DNA from: Coprococcus sp.
GTDB lineage: Bacteria; Bacillota; Clostridia; Lachnospirales; Lachnospiraceae
Length of the DNA: 64,000 bases
Reading direction: 5' to 3'
Assembly: GCA_017935345.1 (NCBI GenBank)
Contig: JAGBHU010000038.1
Location: 1-64,000 of the forward strand
Position numbers and translations under genes: made by a program. This document shows positions 36,338 through 45,070 of this stretch, piece after piece (the stretch's first letter is position 1; each line of letters opens with the position of its first letter). The notes beneath the pieces were generated by a model. The model was not told the origin of the DNA. It was given only the letters and a program-made list of their open reading frames with translations, and made no database searches.

Positions 36338-38767
36338 CTATGCCCGCAGCTCTATTCCAAGCTTTCCAAGTTCTTTCAGTATCTTCTCGACGATTTTGTC
36401 AACCTCTGCCGTCTCAAGCGTTCTGTCCTTTGCCCTAAAGGTCATGGTATAAGCAACCGATTTCTTACCGTCTGCAATCTGTTCACCCTCGTATACATCG
36501 AAGAGCTTATAGCTTTCAAGCAGCTTACCGCCGCATTTCTTTATTATGGCTTCAATCTGGCCTACAAATATGGACTTATCCATAACCATACTAAGGTCTC
36601 TTGTACTGCCAGGGAACTTTGCAATTCCCTCATACTTAACGTCAAATGATGAAAGCATTACAAGCGTAGGCATATCAATAACCGCTACGTATACCTCACT
36701 CTTGATATTATAATTATCACAACATTCAGGATGAAGCTGTCCGATAAAGCCGATATTCAGCTTGCCCTTTGTAATATTTGCCTGACGTCCCGGATGAAGA
36801 AATGTATGCTCTTTCGTAGGTTCATAAGTGCACTGGTTCTTAAGACCTACCTTCTCACACAGCTCCTCAATAACACCCTTCAGTGTAAAGAAATCACCCT
36901 TACCATACATACCGATTGTCAGCTTCATTCTCTCCTCCGGAAGCTCCGTAAGCGGAAGTGCCTTTGGCAGATATACATTTCCGAATTCATACAATCTTGC
37001 AATTTTATTCTTTCTATTATAATTTGTTGCAAGTGATGTAAGAATACCGTTTAATGAGACAGTTCTCATAATGCTGAAATCCTCTCCGAGAGGATTTGAT
37101 ATTTCTACCGTCTTTCTATAGTCAGAATCCTCAGGTATCAGCAGCTTGTCAAATACCTTAGGACTTTCAAAGGAATAACACATACCGCCTGAGAAACCAT
37201 TTCCTTCAAGGACGGTTCTTGCTATTTGGTTAATCATATGGTCATATGGCTGTTTTCCGACAGTGGCTTCACCTCTTGGCAGCGATACAGGAATATTGTC
37301 ATAGCCATAGAACCTTGCAACCTCTTCCGCCAAATCCGCCATGCAATTAAGATCCTGTCTGAAGGTCGGAACGGTAATCATGTTACTGTCTTTATCATAA
37401 GAAAGGCCAAGCTTATCAAAATAGTAAAGCATCTTATCAGGCTCCACATCTGTTCCAAGAAGCGCATTCATCTTGTCAGGCTCAAATGGAAGTACCTTTG
37501 GCTCTACAGGATTTGGATATACGTCCACTACACCGCCTACTACTTCGCCTGCACCCATTTCTTCTATCAGCTGACATGCCCTGTTAATTGCTTCTATCGC
37601 AAGGTTCGGGTCCAGACCTTTTGTAAATTTTGCAGCGGCATCCGTAGCAAGACCGATTCTTCTTGAGGATAATCTGATATTGGTTCCGTCAAAGCATGCG
37701 GCTTCAAATAATAATGTCTGTATTTCGTCGGTTACCATTGAATTCTCGCCACCCATGATACCTGCAATACCGATTTCCTTCTCTCCGTCACATATCATCA
37801 GAATGTCATGGTCCATCATTCTTTCCTGTCCGTCAAGCGTCACAAATTTGTCACCGTCATTTGCACGGCGGACGATTATCTTATTGCCTGCTATCGTAGA
37901 AAGGTCAAATGCATGCATCGGCTGGCCATACTCTTCCATAACATAATTCGTTATATCCACAAGATTATTGATGGAGCGGATACCCTGAGACGCAAGCCTC
38001 TCCTGCATCCACTTCGGTGACGGTCCAATCTTAAGATTTTTTACTACTCTCGCACAATATCTCGGACATAAATCAGGTGCCTGCACCTCTACCGAAACAT
38101 AGTCATTTACATCCTCATCATTTCCCGTAGCCTTTATTTCCGGTGGACAAAAAGGCTTGTCAAATGTAACTGCGGCTTCTCTTGCCATACCGATAATGGA
38201 GAAGCAGTCAACTCTGTTGGATGTAATCTCATACTCGACTACTACATCATCAAGTCCAAGAGCCTTTACCGCATCATCTCCCGGCTTCACACCGGCATTT
38301 TCAGGGAATACATATACCCCGTCTTCCGGTGCCTCAGGATAGAAGTCTCTCGATGAGCCAAGCTCTTCAATACCACACATCATACCGTTTGACTCCACAC
38401 CACGGAGTTTTCCCTTCTTGATCTTAATCCCGTCAGGATACTCATTGTTATCTCCATGTGCAGCAGCTACCTTACCGCCATCAAGTACAACCGGTATGAC
38501 ATCCTGCTCCTTTACGTTCTTTGCACCTGTAACAATCTGTATCGGCTCTGATGCACCTATATCCACCTGACATACCACAAGCTTGTCTGCGTCAGGGTGT
38601 CTCTCTATCTTTAATATTTTTCCGACTACTATCTTTTCAAGGTTCTTATCCTTCTTCTCATAATTTTCAACATGTGAACCTGAAAGAGTCATCGCATCAA
38701 CAAATTCCTGAGCCGTTACATCCAGGTCAGGAACATATGCTTTTATCCATGAAAGTGGTGTATTCAT
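36338..38767 (-). CDS. pheT: Phenylalanyl-tRNA synthetase beta subunit
   Basis: The 809-residue beta chain of the alpha2-beta2 enzyme. Domains in order: N-terminal segment with tRNA-binding OB fold (about 40-155, [17 protein letters not shown]), B3/4 editing domain (about 210-390, [19 protein letters not shown]), B5 domain (about 400-470), catalytic-like core and ferredoxin-fold anticodon-binding domain (about 715-809, [14 protein letters not shown]). Complete. It lies unusually far (198 bases) from pheS, with a long hairpin between. Confidence 0.96.
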   Translation of the reverse strand: MNTPLSWIKAYVPDLDVTAQEFVDAMTLSGSHVENYEKKDKNLEKIVVGKILKIERHPDADKLVVCQVDIGASEPIQIVTGAKNVKEQDVIPVVLDGGKVAAAHGDNNEYPDGIKIKKGKLRGVESNGMMCGIEELGSSRDFYPEAPEDGVYVFPENAGVKPGDDAVKALGLDDVVVEYEITSNRVDCFSIIGMAREAAVTFDKPFCPPEIKATGNDEDVNDYVSVEVQAPDLCPRYCARVVKNLKIGPSPKWMQERLASQGIRSINNLVDITNYVMEEYGQPMHAFDLSTIAGNKIIVRRANDGDKFVTLDGQERMMDHDILMICDGEKEIGIAGIMGGENSMVTDEIQTLLFEAACFDGTNIRLSSRRIGLATDAAAKFTKGLDPNLAIEAINRACQLIEEMGAGEVVGGVVDVYPNPVEPKVLPFEPDKMNALLGTDVEPDKMLYYFDKLGLSYDKDSNMITVPTFRQDLNCMADLAEEVARFYGYDNIPVSLPRGEATVGKQPYDHMINQIARTVLEGNGFSGGMCYSFESPKVFDKLLIPEDSDYRKTVEISNPLGEDFSIMRTVSLNGILTSLATNYNRKNKIARLYEFGNVYLPKALPLTELPEERMKLTIGMYGKGDFFTLKGVIEELCEKVGLKNQCTYEPTKEHTFLHPGRQANITKGKLNIGFIGQLHPECCDNYNIKSEVYVAVIDMPTLVMLSSFDVKYEGIAKFPGSTRDLSMVMDKSIFVGQIEAIIKKCGGKLLESYKLFDVYEGEQIADGKKSVAYTMTFRAKDRTLETAEVDKIVEKILKELGKLGIELRA

Positions 38768-38886
38768 ATCTCTCTATCTCCTTTTACTTATTTACTGAAC
38801 TCCAAAACCTAACTATCCTCTATCCCGCAATGCCCAAATCTCGCATCCTCCGGCTGCTCGATTTCCGTGCTTCGCACTATACAATC

Positions 38887-38944
38887 CTGACATCGCACGT
38901 AGTCTTCCGTAAGCAAGCTTCCGTAAGACTGCATGTGATGTCAG
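38887..38944. repeat. Long hairpin between pheS and pheT
   Basis: 28-base arms (38887-38914 and 38917-38944) are complementary except for about four to six positions, with a 2-base loop. The arms contain CTTCCGTAAG twice in direct orientation at the tip. The hairpin lies within the presumed pheST mRNA and has no T-run. Confidence 0.8.
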
Positions 38945-38966
38945 TCTTGTGCATTGCTCATTGTCG

Positions 38967-39986
38967 CTAAAACTGACTTAAAAATCTCATGTCATTCTCG
39001 TAGAGAAGACGCATATCGTCAATTTCGTATTTGAGAAGAGTGACTCTCTCAAGTCCTATTCCGAATGCAAAGCCTGAGTATACTTCAGGGTCTATGCCGC
39101 AGTCACGAAGTACCTTTGGATGAACCATACCGCAGCCGAGTATCTCTATCCAGCCACTGCCCTTACATACCCGACAGCCCTTTCCGCCACATTTAAAGCA
39201 GGTAATATCACACTCTGCCGACGGCTCTGTAAACGGAAAATGGTGTGGTCTGAATTTAACCTTTGTATTTTCACCGAAGAACTCCTTTGCCCACTGCTGA
39301 AGTGTTCCCTTCAGGTCAGCCATTGTGATTCCCTTATCGATAACAAGTCCCTCGACCTGATGGAAAGACGGTGAATGTGTTGCATCTACCTCATCAGCTC
39401 TAAATACTCTTCCCGGTGAAAGAATTCTGATAGGAAGCTTTCCCTTCTCCATAACTCTTGCCTGAACAGGTGACGTCTGTGTCCTTAAGAGTATCTCTTT
39501 GTTAATATAGAATGTATCCTGCTCGTCCTTTGCAGGGTGATTTGCAGGAATATTAAGTAACTCAAAATTATATTTATCGTATTCCACTTCCGGTCCGTCA
39601 ACGATTTCATAGCCCATACCGATAAATACTCTTTCCAAATCTTCCAGTGCTATCTGGTTCGGATGTCTGTGTCCTATCAGCTTCTTTGTTCCCGGAAGTG
39701 TTACATCGATTGTTTCCCGTTTCATCTTCTCGGTACGAACAGCCTGATTAATCGCTTTTGTCTTTGCTTCAAGAGCAGCCTCTATAGCCGTTCTTGCTTC
39801 ATTTACCATCTGACCTACCTTAGGTCTGTCCTCAGGTGCTACGTCCTTCATACCTTTCAGAACCTGAGTAAGCTCACCCTTCTTACCAAGGATAGCTACT
39901 TTTACATCATTAAGCGATGCCAGCACATCAGCATTTTCGATTTTCGCAAGTGCTTCAGACTTAATAGCCTCTAACTTTTCCTTCAT
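38967..39986 (-). CDS. pheS: Phenylalanyl-tRNA synthetase alpha subunit
   Basis: Catalytic alpha chain charging tRNA-Phe. The 339-residue protein has the N-terminal coiled coil (residues about 1-85), motif 2 (LLRTQTSPVQARVMEKGK then RVFRADEVDATHSPSFHQVEG) and the motif 3 region GFAFGIGLERVTLLKYEIDD near the end. It also carries the cysteine-rich CFKCGGKGCRVCKGSGW insertion common in Firmicutes PheS. Expression is controlled by the T-box leader at 40027-40250. Confidence 0.97.
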   Translation of the reverse strand: MKEKLEAIKSEALAKIENADVLASLNDVKVAILGKKGELTQVLKGMKDVAPEDRPKVGQMVNEARTAIEAALEAKTKAINQAVRTEKMKRETIDVTLPGTKKLIGHRHPNQIALEDLERVFIGMGYEIVDGPEVEYDKYNFELLNIPANHPAKDEQDTFYINKEILLRTQTSPVQARVMEKGKLPIRILSPGRVFRADEVDATHSPSFHQVEGLVIDKGITMADLKGTLQQWAKEFFGENTKVKFRPHHFPFTEPSAECDITCFKCGGKGCRVCKGSGWIEILGCGMVHPKVLRDCGIDPEVYSGFAFGIGLERVTLLKYEIDDMRLLYENDMRFLSQF

Positions 39987-40026
39987 TTTTCTTCTCCTTC
40001 ATCAAAATAATAAATATTTGTACAAC

Positions 40027-40250
40027 AAAAAAACGCCCCTGTAAAAGGGACGAAACAAGCCGCGTTACCACCCTGATTCCGAATTACTCCGGCACTCATT
40101 AGACACTTAACGCGTATCATACGTTACTCCCTACCAGCAATATGCCTTCAGAAGTACGGCTCAGATGTGAAATTCAATAATAATATCCTGCTTAACCGGG
40201 CTTTCAGCCGATGACCCGGTCTCTCTGAAAGAGACATTATATCTTTTGCA
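40027..40250 (-). promoter_or_regulatory. T-box riboswitch, Phe-specific, with terminator
   Basis: Minus-strand leader of pheS. It contains the T-box sequence AGGGTGGTAACGCG (40061-40074), which binds the uncharged tRNA end, and a terminator (stem CGTCCC/GGGGCG at 40034-40052 followed by seven Ts, 40033-40027). Stem I carries AGAGA and GGCTGAAAGCC segments. The specifier is TTC (40169-40171, followed by A), matching Phe. Uncharged tRNA-Phe should favour read-through into pheST. Confidence 0.92.
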
Positions 40251-40279
40251 TCTTCTATGCCTTTTATTTCAACTATTTT

Positions 40280-40307
40280 AATATAACACATCTTAATTCT
40301 GTGTCAA
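40280..40307 (-). promoter_or_regulatory. Promoter of the T-box/pheST transcript
   Basis: Minus strand: TTGACA (40302-40307), a 16-base spacer, TATATT (40280-40285). The -35 element lies inside the 3' end of the YihY gene. Confidence 0.7.
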
Positions 40308-41129
40308 TAGTCCTTTTTCAAGAATTTTGTTAAACTCCGCTCCGAGGAATAATATATACATACTAAAATAAAGCCACAAAATCACAAGTATGATTCCGGC
40401 AAGACTGCCATACATATACGTGTTTACCCCTACCACTCTTACATATAGTGAAAACCCCGCTGCCAGCAAAAGCCAGCCAATGGTCGTAAAAACAGCTCCC
40501 GGCACGCTTCGGATTACAGAGCCTTTTCTTGCAGGGAGCCAGCAATATGCCAGTAAAATAACGCCAAATACAAGAGTCGGGGCAAGTGCAAGCTTGGTAA
40601 TGGCTAGGATTACAGATGCGATTCCCGCGATACTGCTTTTTAATATAAACTGTTCCATAATAAAATCACCGAGAACATATATTGCCATGACAGCAATCAT
40701 CATAATACAAAAGATAATCGTATATATGGCATGAATTGCCCTTCTGAAAAAATAATTCTTACTGTCCTTCATTTCATACATATAAGTGAGTCCGGAGCCT
40801 AAAGACATCGTCCCCTTTGATGCAGACCAAATCATAAGCAATAAGGAAATAATTGCACCGACACCAATCTTACTGCCATATATCTCATTTGTCATAAAAC
40901 GAAAATAGCTGCTGATATTCTCAGGCATAAAATTGTGTATAACAGCTATCAATTCTTCCTGTTCAAACGGAAGATATTTGATTGCAGTAAGCAGCATCAT
41001 AATAAACGGAAACACCGAAAGCATAAGAAAAAATGCTGCCTGTGCCGCAAAAGTTCCGACCTGGTCTTCTGCTATCTGGGCAGATATTCTTTTACATAGT
41101 TCTGTTCCCTTTTTTATAAATTGCTTCAT
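40293..41129 (-). CDS. YihY/BrkB-family inner-membrane protein
   Basis: A 278-residue protein with six membrane helices, opening with QVGTFAAQAAFFLMLSVFPF, the family's characteristic first segment, and containing SLLLMIWSASKGTMSLGSGL and YCWLPARKGSVIRSVPGA. It was once misnamed ribonuclease BN; the true function is unknown. It ends within the pheS promoter and lies 46 bases downstream of the SpoIID-like gene. Confidence 0.92.
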   Translation of the reverse strand: MKQFIKKGTELCKRISAQIAEDQVGTFAAQAAFFLMLSVFPFIMMLLTAIKYLPFEQEELIAVIHNFMPENISSYFRFMTNEIYGSKIGVGAIISLLLMIWSASKGTMSLGSGLTYMYEMKDSKNYFFRRAIHAIYTIIFCIMMIAVMAIYVLGDFIMEQFILKSSIAGIASVILAITKLALAPTLVFGVILLAYCWLPARKGSVIRSVPGAVFTTIGWLLLAAGFSLYVRVVGVNTYMYGSLAGIILVILWLYFSMYILFLGAEFNKILEKGLLTQN

Positions 41130-41175
41130 AAATCACCTTTTTAGTCTTATTCATCTTTATTCATATAACACATTA

Positions 41176-42708
41176 TTATTCTATTTTTTTCAGTGTTATA
41201 CCATTGTAATAGTGTTTTATTATTTCCTCGTAAGTATACCCCTGCTTAGCCATTTCATTTGCTCCGTTCTGGCTCATACCTGCGCCATGACCGAAACCGC
41301 CGCCTTTTATGATATACTGCTTTGAATTTTTATCCTTTACCACATAGAAAAAAGCACTTGGAAGCATCTCCCATGATGTCTGCTCGCTCCCATCCTGTTT
41401 GGTAATAATGATATCATATGGATATAATAAATGTCTTATATCATTTTGCCCCACACATTTGATTGTATTCTCGCTTCCCTGAATTACAATTTCCTTTGCA
41501 ATACCACTGTCACCTCTTGCTGTAACTGTAATACTGTTGATATCTCCCACAGCAGGAAGCTCACCGCCAAGCTGCTCAAAATTTTCGCCATTTAACACAT
41601 ACAGATTGCTGCTGTCACACATCACCATTCCCCGTTCAATGGCATCCCCCATTTCTTCATAGGTATATGCTGCCGTCCACCTGTAAAATGGCAAATCACG
41701 CTCAAACGTCTTAATTTTCTCATCACCGTTTATGATATTCTCATCTATAAATGCACGAAAAGCTTTTTCATCCGACAAATTTGCATGTTCAGCACTTTTA
41801 TCCTCTATTGATGCATCAAGATACTCCTCTGCATCTCCACCCCATACGTCTGAATTATTTGCGGTGACACCACAGGAGGTTGAAAAATAGAATGCATTTA
41901 TATATTCGTCCTGATAGACAGGAACAATCCCAAATGTCTCATCCACCGCCTGTATTGCCTTATCCGTTTCAGGGAAATTATTGTATACCTGACTTGAAGT
42001 TGTATCATCAAGGTCTGCACCATATTCCTCAAAAGACGGATTATCCAGCTTCTTATAAGCAAATCCTCTGGCACATACAGCCTGAACCTTAAGTGCCTCC
42101 GTGTCAAAATCAGAAGGAACTTCACTTGATACAACACCATAAAGATATTCCTCCACAGGAAGTTCATTCACCATAATATATCCGGACTCATATGCTGTTA
42201 TATTCAGTGTTCCCCGATATGACGGTACTCCGCCGCCTTTTTTGATACTGCTTATCGTCAGTCTGCCCTGTTCTTCATTCGGTGCAATCGTAATGCTTCC
42301 TTCTTCCATCGTATCTCTGTTGATTGTAATGATATCGTTTTTGTCATATATGGTTATCTCCTTACCGTCATTTACGGAATACGACGTATTACAGCTTATC
42401 TCTACATATGACTGCATATAACCTTCTGCCGTATCCGACAACAAAACGCGAATCTTGTCAGAGATTCCTGCCTGTTTCTTCTTTTTACCGAAGCTTTTAT
42501 CCGCTTCATTCTTCCTTTTGTTTCGGGCGTCTTTTCCCTCTACATCATCATTGTCCGTATCCTGCCGGTCTTCCGATTTTATATTTATGGTTTCCACAGC
42601 ATCTTTATTTCCAGATTTTATAGCAAAATATACCACAAAAACCATAGCCAATAACGCGGCTATCCCGATGCATATCTTCAGGTTTTTATTGATTCCGTTA
42701 ATATCCAT
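41176..42708 (-). CDS. SpoIID/LytB-domain protein
   Basis: A 510-residue protein anchored by one N-terminal membrane helix (about 10-28). A charged linker rich in Asp/Lys (about 35-75) leads to a SpoIID domain. Key segments are VNELPVEEYLYGVVSSEVPSD (about 171 on), EALKVQAVCARGFAYKKL, FYFSTSCGVTANNSDVWGG and the C-terminal GGGFGHGAGMSQNGANEMA. SpoIID-type proteins are lytic transglycosylases or enhancers acting on peptidoglycan; this one is longer than SpoIID itself, and whether it acts in sporulation is unknown. A structured RNA and terminator lie upstream. Confidence 0.88.
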   Translation of the reverse strand: MDINGINKNLKICIGIAALLAMVFVVYFAIKSGNKDAVETINIKSEDRQDTDNDDVEGKDARNKRKNEADKSFGKKKKQAGISDKIRVLLSDTAEGYMQSYVEISCNTSYSVNDGKEITIYDKNDIITINRDTMEEGSITIAPNEEQGRLTISSIKKGGGVPSYRGTLNITAYESGYIMVNELPVEEYLYGVVSSEVPSDFDTEALKVQAVCARGFAYKKLDNPSFEEYGADLDDTTSSQVYNNFPETDKAIQAVDETFGIVPVYQDEYINAFYFSTSCGVTANNSDVWGGDAEEYLDASIEDKSAEHANLSDEKAFRAFIDENIINGDEKIKTFERDLPFYRWTAAYTYEEMGDAIERGMVMCDSSNLYVLNGENFEQLGGELPAVGDINSITVTARGDSGIAKEIVIQGSENTIKCVGQNDIRHLLYPYDIIITKQDGSEQTSWEMLPSAFFYVVKDKNSKQYIIKGGGFGHGAGMSQNGANEMAKQGYTYEEIIKHYYNGITLKKIE

Positions 42709-42806
42709 TTCCCTGTTCCTTCCATAGACCTGCAGAACCGTTGCTGACAGTCTTCTCCGGATGTTTTTCAGCCTACAGCCCTGTCTCCGGATACATGACT
42801 ACAACG

Positions 42807-42834
42807 AAAAAGCAGCATATATATGCTGCTTTTT
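42807..42834. terminator. Perfect palindromic terminator
   Basis: AAAAAGCAGCATAT is followed at once by its exact complement; flanking A and T runs let it act on either strand. On the minus strand it ends the RNA starting near 43016. Confidence 0.8.
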
Positions 42835-43016
42835 ATCTTTTGTATACAGTCTGAAATGCGTCCTTGTATTTTGAGTCCTAGCAACGCTAGGTGGGCAACC
42901 GCAACTGAGTCTCTGTCTTCCACCTATAGAGGCCTGACATCAAAACAGTAATTAGGAATCCCTTTTATTCAAATGTAGGTTCAAAATCACAAGAAACTTA
43001 ATACATCTCAGATTGT
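42807..43016 (-). ncRNA. Unidentified structured RNA or leader upstream of the SpoIID-like gene
   Basis: A minus-strand promoter (43023-43051) and a perfect palindromic terminator (42807-42834) define a transcript of about 210 bases with no open frame. Inside are two mutually exclusive hairpins sharing bases: AGGTGG/CCACCT, and CCTAGC-GTT-GCTAGG. It ends about 100 bases before the SpoIID-like gene, so it is either a terminator-controlled leader or a free-standing RNA. Size and weak pairing between its ends would allow a 6S-like rod, but I cannot assign a family. Confidence 0.5.
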
Positions 43017-43022
43017 GATTTT

Positions 43023-43051
43023 ATTATACTATATATCATATGCTGTGGCAA
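43023..43051 (-). promoter_or_regulatory. Strong promoter of the unidentified RNA
   Basis: Minus strand: TTGCCA (43046-43051), a 17-base spacer, perfect TATAAT (43023-43028). A 10-base inverted repeat (AAAATCACAA at 42983-42992 with its complement at 43013-43022) straddles the predicted start point and could be an operator. Confidence 0.8.
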
Positions 43052-43142
43052 GTGGAAAGATTATAAATGTACGATAGTAAAATTTTCTTGTTCTTTTTAT
43101 TTTTAATTAATAAAATCCTAAAAAATATAAATAATAATTACA

Positions 43143-43172
43143 TTGAAAACTATGTAACAGGTGTAGTATAAT
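43143..43172 (+). promoter_or_regulatory. Promoter of the 199-residue membrane protein gene
   Basis: TTGAAA (43143-43148), an 18-base spacer, TATAAT (43167-43172), 36 bases before ATG 43209. Confidence 0.65.
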
Positions 43173-43208
43173 GTGGGTGTCAAAATATGGAAATAAGGCA
43201 GGAATGAT

Positions 43209-43808
43209 ATGGACAAAATAAATATGCCGCTTGTACTCGGTATAGCACTCGCTGTTATATTCCTTGTACTTGTTGTAATAACCGTAATCTATATAAAAAA
43301 GAATACTGAAGAGAAACGAAAGAAAGTTGTCAATACCACCCAATTGCTGAAAAATCCTGAGTCGTCTCCAGCCGAAACTGCAAATAAAGGATACTGGGTC
43401 AATAAAGATGATTTGCGTGAAACAGAAGATGCCGTTGCCAGACTTCGCTACTATCATTACTTCGATACCATAGATGAATGTATTAAAGATTTAATCGTAG
43501 AGATGTATGACTGCGGACTTGTACGAACCGAAGAAATATTTACGACGGCATACGGTGATGATGCACTCACACCTGACTCCATGATATTCAGAACTGATTT
43601 TGAAGAGGACGAGGAACCGGATTATGACCTTCCTCCTGTCAGCGAAGATGCCCAGAGAAAGATATATGCAAAGTGGACAAAATATGTTGATGCATTGTTT
43701 GAAATAATTGAAATTAATACCACGGAACGCAATGTGGCAACGATAAAAGATGCCCTTATGGTTTACGGTAGAAAGGATATATCCGTACTTCTTCATAGTC
43801 CGGAATAA
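43209..43808 (+). CDS. Membrane-anchored protein of unknown function
   Basis: A 199-residue protein not recognised as any family. One N-terminal membrane helix (residues about 7-29, LVLGIALAVIFLVLVVITVI) is followed by a basic stretch (KKNTEEKRKK) and a largely helical acidic domain, including TDFEEDEEPDYDLPPVSEDA (about 136-155). By the positive-inside rule the soluble part is cytoplasmic. It has its own promoter, an AGGCAGG ribosome-binding site, and is followed after 4 bases by the DUF2156 gene, so the two are likely co-translated. Confidence 0.8.
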   Translation: MDKINMPLVLGIALAVIFLVLVVITVIYIKKNTEEKRKKVVNTTQLLKNPESSPAETANKGYWVNKDDLRETEDAVARLRYYHYFDTIDECIKDLIVEMYDCGLVRTEEIFTTAYGDDALTPDSMIFRTDFEEDEEPDYDLPPVSEDAQRKIYAKWTKYVDALFEIIEINTTERNVATIKDALMVYGRKDISVLLHSPE

Positions 43809-43812
43809 AATT

Positions 43813-44760
43813 ATGAAGTTAACGAAAATTGATTTTAACAGTATCAATTCATTAAAAGAATACTTATCAAATTGCTCTATCCGCGATTGTGCCTTTTGTC
43901 TTGGCAACATTATACTATGGTCAGAATTTTACAAGACAGAGTTTTCTATTATAGAGGATATGTTGGTATTTTTTACAAAAGAAGAAGGCCTGCCTTCTTC
44001 TTTTACTTTCCCGATTGGAAAAAAATGGGATTTTGAAAAGGATTTGGAGAATCCTGCGTATCAACAGGCTGCCAGAAAGGCATTTGATACTATATGTGAT
44101 TACTTTAATCAACAGAATATTCCTATCAGGCTCCACTCGGTAACGCCGGCAATATATGACCTTATTTGTACATGGTATCCTGAGCAATATACCTATACAC
44201 CGGACAGAGCATCATATGATTATATCTATACGGCAGAAAAACTGTCCGGGCTTTCAGGAAGCAAGCTGCACGGGAAACGAAATCATATCAACAGCTTTAT
44301 TAAAAAATATCCTGATTATGTTTATGAAAATATCAATCCATCCAATATAAACGATTGCCTTGAGATATTAAAGCTATGGATGTATAAGCACTATGATGCA
44401 GATAAGGATATGATTCGAGAATATAAATATGAATACAACAGCATTGAAAGCGCTTTAAAAAATATGGAAAAGTTAAATATGAAAGGCGGCATCATTAAAT
44501 TGGAGGGCAGACCCATAGCTTTTACGATAGGTGAACCGATATGCCATGATACCTATGATATTCACTTTGAGAAAGCTGACGATTCCATACAGGGCGCATA
44601 TCAGATGATAAATCGTGAATTTGTATCCAGAAACCTTATGGAATACACCTATGTAAACAGGGAAGAAGACCTCGGAATAGACGGTTTAAGGAAGTCAAAA
44701 CTATCCTACTATCCCGATATCCTCTATGAAAAAGGCATCATACAGCAGGAAAACAAATAA
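43813..44760 (+). CDS. DUF2156 (LPG-synthase-like) protein
   Basis: A 315-residue protein of the DUF2156 / phosphatidylglycerol lysyltransferase C-terminal type, two fused GNAT-like folds. Typical segments include YDYIYTAEKLSGLSGSKLH, KRNHINSFIKKYPDYVYE, and near the end FEKADDSIQGAYQMINREF with YVNREEDLGIDGLRKSKLS. The membrane flippase half of MprF is absent, so it is a soluble aminoacyltransferase-like enzyme of unknown substrate. ATG 43813 is chosen because family homology begins at KLTKIDF; the in-frame ATG at 43750 lies inside the previous gene. Confidence 0.88.
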   Translation: MKLTKIDFNSINSLKEYLSNCSIRDCAFCLGNIILWSEFYKTEFSIIEDMLVFFTKEEGLPSSFTFPIGKKWDFEKDLENPAYQQAARKAFDTICDYFNQQNIPIRLHSVTPAIYDLICTWYPEQYTYTPDRASYDYIYTAEKLSGLSGSKLHGKRNHINSFIKKYPDYVYENINPSNINDCLEILKLWMYKHYDADKDMIREYKYEYNSIESALKNMEKLNMKGGIIKLEGRPIAFTIGEPICHDTYDIHFEKADDSIQGAYQMINREFVSRNLMEYTYVNREEDLGIDGLRKSKLSYYPDILYEKGIIQQENK

Positions 44761-44816
44761 TTCCTGATTTCAAAATTAATTTTGTCGATTATATATTCAG
44801 TTATATAAAAGTAGAT

Positions 44817-44955
44817 AGCCGTTATAATGTATATATTGTTTGAAGAATATTAAAATACGTTGGTACTTAATGAGCTTTACAAAGCGAATTTAGTACCACT
44901 ACGTATTTTACAAAGCGCAAGCGGTTCGTAAAACAATATATACATGATAGCGGCT
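44817..44955. repeat. Palindromic dispersed repeat, copy C
   Basis: Core 44830-44942 begins TATATATTGTTTGAAGAATA and ends in the matching CAATATATA; the outer stem AGCCGTTATAATG/CATGATAGCGGCT continues to 44817 and 44955. The reverse complement of 54990-55100 matches the core almost throughout. It has no coding capacity, so it resembles a MITE or REP-like palindrome. The rest of 44761-45070 holds no gene. Confidence 0.85.
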
Positions 44956-45070
44956 TGCACCATTATCTGAATAATCCAAAAATTCGTTGTAAATAAAACC
45001 ATTTTGTTTTACAATGTTACAGACGGTGTCCAGCCGTTTTCCATATACAAAGGATAACAGGAGGCCAATT

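Noticed and set aside
42807..43016. Definite assignment of this region as 6S RNA
   Set aside because: Size fits, but I could not recover the conserved central bubble with confidence, so it is left unassigned.
44817..44955. Palindrome as a simple terminator of the DUF2156 gene
   Set aside because: It is far longer than a terminator, lacks a T-run and recurs inverted at 54990-55100.
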